NCBI GenBank assembly: GCA_023460535.1
Contig: JAEWPV010000020.1
Span: 124,001-188,000 of the forward strand
Direction of reading: 5' to 3'
Length of the DNA: 64,000 bases
Source: Bacillota bacterium
GTDB taxonomy: Bacteria; Bacillota; Clostridia; Oscillospirales; Ruminococcaceae
Shown: piece after piece, positions 61,540 to 64,000 of the stretch
Layout: every line of letters begins with the position of its first letter
Numbering within the stretch: the first letter of the stretch is position 1
The notes under the pieces: generated by a model
Database searches by the model: none
What the model was told of the DNA's origin: nothing
The model's input: only the letters and a program-made list of their open reading frames with translations
Translations under genes and position numbers: made by a program

Positions 61540-62658
61540 ATGAATCAGTTTTCGATAGCGTGTCCCTGTCTCTTTGGTATAGAGGGAGTCCTCGCCGATG
61601 AGATTAAGCGCATAGGCGGACAAAATGTAGTCGCACACAACGGTAAGGTCGTATTTGAGGGTGGGGCGCAGGATGTAGCAAGGGCAAATCTTATGCTTCG
61701 CACAGCGGAGCGCGTACTCATCGTTTTGGGTAGCTTTCGTGCGCTCAGCTTTGAGGAGCTGTTTCAAGGGGTACTCAAACTACCGCTTGAAGAGTTTATC
61801 GGCAAAAAGGACGCATTTCCCGTAAAAGGCTGGTCCCTCAACTCCAAGCTTTTCTCCGTGCCTGATTGTCAATCGATCATAAAAAAAGCTGCGGTTAAGC
61901 GGTTGGAACAGGTGTATCACCAGTCGTGGTTTGAGGAAACTGGTGCAGTTCATCAGATTCGTTTTTCCATCTTAAAGGACGAGGTTACCGTTATGCTCGA
62001 TACCTCTGGCGCCGGTCTGCATAAGCGTGGTTATCGTAAGGACGCCACAGAAGCGCCGATCAAAGAAACGCTTGCAGCAGGGATACTTGATATTGCGCGG
62101 ATAAAAGGCTATTCGGTGGTTTACGATCCGTTTTGCGGCTCGGGTACTTTTTTGATCGAATCGGCACTGCGTGCCATGCGAATCGCGCCCGGTCTTTCGC
62201 GCCGTTTTTCGGCTGAAAGCTGGGATTGCTTTGGTGAAAGCGTCTGGCGTCAAGAACGCGAGAATGCGGTTTCTCTGATAGACCGTACCGTGTCCTTTGA
62301 GGCGCATGGCGCAGATATCTCCAAAGAAGCTGTCGAACTAACCATGAGCAATGCAAAAAAAGCGGGGGTTGCCGATCGAATCAAGGTGAAGGTTGCGGAT
62401 GTTAAGGATTTTAATATTACTCATGAAAAGGCGACGGTGCTGTGCAATCCGCCTTATGGAGAACGTCTGCTTGATATTCAGCAGGCAGAACAGCTGTATA
62501 CCCAGATGGGGAAGGTTTTCGAAAAACGCCCTGGGCTAAGCTACTATGTTATCTCACCTCATGAGGAGTTTGAACGTCTGTTTGGCAGAACGGCGGATAA
62601 ACGCCGCAAGCTGTACAACGGCATGATTAAGTGCCAGTTGTATATGTATTTCAAATAA
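61540..62658 (+). CDS. THUMP-domain class I RNA methyltransferase, RlmL/YpsC type
   Basis: Likely 23S rRNA guanine N2-methyltransferase (372 aa). The N-terminal ferredoxin-like/THUMP region (about 1-160) begins SIACPCLFGIEGVLADEIKR. The SAM-binding motif is VYDPFCGSGTFLIESAL; the catalytic block is VLCNPPYGERLLD. A block GAGLHKRGYRKDATEAPIKE joins the two, typical of the family. An AGGAAAGGAA site precedes the ATG. Confidence 0.93.
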   Translation: MNQFSIACPCLFGIEGVLADEIKRIGGQNVVAHNGKVVFEGGAQDVARANLMLRTAERVLIVLGSFRALSFEELFQGVLKLPLEEFIGKKDAFPVKGWSLNSKLFSVPDCQSIIKKAAVKRLEQVYHQSWFEETGAVHQIRFSILKDEVTVMLDTSGAGLHKRGYRKDATEAPIKETLAAGILDIARIKGYSVVYDPFCGSGTFLIESALRAMRIAPGLSRRFSAESWDCFGESVWRQERENAVSLIDRTVSFEAHGADISKEAVELTMSNAKKAGVADRIKVKVADVKDFNITHEKATVLCNPPYGERLLDIQQAEQLYTQMGKVFEKRPGLSYYVISPHEEFERLFGRTADKRRKLYNGMIKCQLYMYFK

Positions 62659-62764
62659 AATTTCATATCGATCCAACGCCGTTAACCGATTGGCGGAGGC
62701 GTTTGATTGATTGCTGCTGGGTCATAATTCTTGGATATCCTAACACTGTTAAGAGGGTGCGACA

Positions 62765-63373
62765 TTGAAGATTGTGTTTAAAGGAAAGTTTGACAGCGTG
62801 GACGACTTGCCAAAGGGCATCCTGCCTGCAAATGCGGTTAAGTTCCGGGAACCGGATTCGATGCTTGCGTTAAATCTAGCTGTCCTGCCGTATTTTGCAG
62901 TTGCCGTTGTTCTTTTTCTGCTGGCATTACTTACAAAGAAACTGTTGTACTCACAGATTGGTGAGCTTAACGTGATTTCTTTATGGGGCATTTTGTTGTC
63001 CTTTGTTATGATTGTTCCGCATGAGTTGCTGCACGCCGTTGCGTTTCCCGAAAAAGCGGAAGTTGAGGTGTGGTATAGTCTCAAATTCATGGTTGCTTTT
63101 TGCGTATCTGTATATCCCACATCAAAGTCAAGGTTTGTATGGCTTTCTGTGTTACCGGCTATGGTTCTTGGCGTTATCCCGTTAATGCTATGGGCGGTAC
63201 TACCAATATCGGGAACGGAGTTTTCCAATGCCCTTCTTACTTATTCGGTCTTCTCTTTGCTGTACTGCTGTGGGGATTTTATGAACATAAAAAATGCGTT
63301 AACGCAGATGCCGAAGGGGTCCATTACTCAGCTTTCCGGAATGAATTCTTATTGGTATTACTCGAATGATTAA
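62765..63373 (+). CDS. DUF3267 family membrane metalloprotease-like protein
   Basis: A 202-aa membrane protein with hydrophobic segments at about residues 38-58, 72-95, 110-145 and 155-180. The zinc-type motif HELLH in MIVPHELLHAVAF supports a site-2-protease-like fold. Substrate unknown. The likely start is 62765 (TTG), with AAGAGGGTGCG upstream, so it is moderately supported. Confidence 0.8.
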   Translation: MKIVFKGKFDSVDDLPKGILPANAVKFREPDSMLALNLAVLPYFAVAVVLFLLALLTKKLLYSQIGELNVISLWGILLSFVMIVPHELLHAVAFPEKAEVEVWYSLKFMVAFCVSVYPTSKSRFVWLSVLPAMVLGVIPLMLWAVLPISGTEFSNALLTYSVFSLLYCCGDFMNIKNALTQMPKGSITQLSGMNSYWYYSND

Positions 63374-63683
63374 CTCCAAAGCGCATGGGGTAGCCAAAAG
63401 TATATTCGGTATCGCGCGTTGTATTCACAAAAACAATTGAAACAAACGTACGGTTACGATATAATAAAGTCAGATTATTTGGCAAACCATGCAGTTAAGA
63501 AGCAAGCGATTTTGTTCCAAGTGCGCGAATCGATAATCTGCCGTAACCTGACCGACAACGGCTGCGGAGACTATTGTGAGGATAGGTATAAATCTGTATG
63601 TTGAACAATCAACAATAGGTTGCTCTCAAAAGCAAAAGAAAGTACCGAGCGAATGACTACTATAAATTATTGTCGGAGAAACG
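63374..63683 (+). other. 310-base gap with a strong promoter and a long hprK leader
   Basis: After the DUF3267 stop I see no supported gene. A near-consensus promoter lies at 63437-63465. From there about 210 bases of leader run to hprK. A short frame of 61 codons (63419-63604) overlaps the promoter and lacks a ribosome site. No terminator-like stem with a T-run is obvious in the leader. Confidence 0.55.
63437..63465 (+). promoter_or_regulatory. Near-consensus sigma-A promoter upstream of hprK
   Basis: TTGAAA (63437-63442), a spacer of exactly 17 and TATAAT (63460-63465). It is the best sigma-A match I found in the window. The first downstream gene with a ribosome site is hprK at 63684. Confidence 0.68.
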
Positions 63684-64000
63684 GTGAACAACATGTCAAC
63701 GATGTTTACGGTTGCGCTTTCAAAACTGATTGATGAATTTAAGCTGGAGGAAATCTATCTGCCCATTGAGCCCACGCAGATCTTAATTTCCAGCAGTGAG
63801 GTCAATCGCCCTGGGCTGTATTTTTCCGGCTTTCACGAGTATTTTGACAACCAGAGAATTCAGATTCTCGGGTTAGCCGAGTTCGGGTATCTGTCTTCTA
63901 TTCCCGAGGAGCAACGCAAAGAGAGCTTAAACACCTTTTTTGCGGAAAAGCCAGCTGCCGTGATTATTGCTCGTGATCTTGAACTGTTTCCGGAGGTAGC
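63684..64000 (+). CDS. hprK: HPr kinase/phosphorylase HprK, 3' end outside window
   Basis: Phosphorylates HPr on Ser46 and so controls carbon catabolite repression. Only the N-terminal regulatory domain (about 105 residues) is visible: VALSKLIDEFKLEEIYLP, then VNRPGLYFSGFHEYFDNQRI and QILGLAEFGYLSSIPEEQRK, all close to the HprK N-terminal pattern. The P-loop kinase domain lies beyond the window. The start is GTG 63684, five bases after GGAG, or ATG 63693. It is open at the right edge. Confidence 0.88.
   Translation, partial: MNNMSTMFTVALSKLIDEFKLEEIYLPIEPTQILISSSEVNRPGLYFSGFHEYFDNQRIQILGLAEFGYLSSIPEEQRKESLNTFFAEKPAAVIIARDLELFPEV

Noticed and set aside
63419..63604. Possible 61-codon gene before hprK
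   Set aside because: It begins upstream of and overlaps the TTGAAA/TATAAT promoter, lacks a ribosome site and has no protein-like pattern.
1..64000. tRNA, rRNA, CRISPR array, insertion sequence or prophage genes
   Set aside because: I looked for tRNA-type arms, regular spaced repeats, transposase or integrase motifs and terminal repeats by eye and found none that hold up.

Overview
The window reads as a chromosomal segment of an endospore-forming, flagellated, Gram-positive anaerobe of the class Clostridia. I lean toward an Oscillospirales/Ruminococcaceae-type lineage, but that is an inference from gene content, not proof. The evidence is the Bacillus/Clostridia-style fla/che cluster (FliY instead of FliN, CheC and CheD, SwrD/FlbD, sigma-D inside the cluster), sporulation-type genes (YabP, YabQ, a SpoVB-like flippase, a PdaB-like deacetylase), strong AGGAGG-type ribosome binding sites, frequent TTG/GTG starts, and the CdaA-CdaR and HprK regulators of low-GC Gram-positives. 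I see no tRNA, rRNA, CRISPR array, insertion sequence or prophage gene.

Region 1 (1-25901, + strand) is one long flagellar/motility unit. It runs flgC (cut by the window edge), fliE, F, G, H, I, J, K, flgD, a TIGR02530-type gene, flgE, swrD, motA, motB, fliM, fliY, cheY, fliO, P, Q, R, flhB, flhA, sigD, two rod genes, cheC, cheD, a FapA/DUF342 gene and a PilZ gene. It encodes the MS ring, C ring, export gate and ATPase, hook and rod parts, stator, switch, CheY phosphatases and the sigma factor for late genes. Genes often expected here but not found are fliL (between motB and fliM) and flhF/flhG (between flhA and sigD). No flagellin, cap, FlgM or chemoreceptor gene is in the window.

Region 2 (25899-33421) starts with a reverse-strand pair, a FliK-like protein and a free FlhB C-terminal domain, with its own terminator and a candidate sigma-D promoter. 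The chemotaxis core cheA, cheW, cheR, cheB follows on the + strand, then a flavodoxin/ferredoxin-type protein.

Region 3 (33426-45656) is housekeeping and envelope: glyA (-), a DUF2752 membrane protein and a lipoprotein, lemA-htpX (-), a PdaB-like deacetylase with an altered catalytic motif, ispD-ispF of the MEP isoprenoid pathway, a DUF3343/cysteine desulfurase pair, the c-di-AMP synthase cdaA with its regulator cdaR, and an FAD-dependent dehydrogenase.

Region 4 (45710-64000) holds recJ, the (p)ppGpp enzyme rel, dtd, an MBL-fold hydrolase, hemZ, a uridine-kinase-like gene, a small unknown gene, then a block syntenic with Bacillus subtilis yabM-yabR (spoVB-like, mazG, HU, rqcP, yabP, yabQ, divIC, S1-domain gene). 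It ends with an amidohydrolase, hpf, an RlmL-type methyltransferase, a DUF3267 protein and the start of hprK. No clearly new multi-gene system stands out. The best candidates for a second look are the reverse-strand FliK/FlhB-like module, the symmetrical promoter at 34823-34848, the structured leader before cdaA, the operator-like palindrome inside the recJ promoter and the Asp-to-Asn change in the PdaB-like enzyme.
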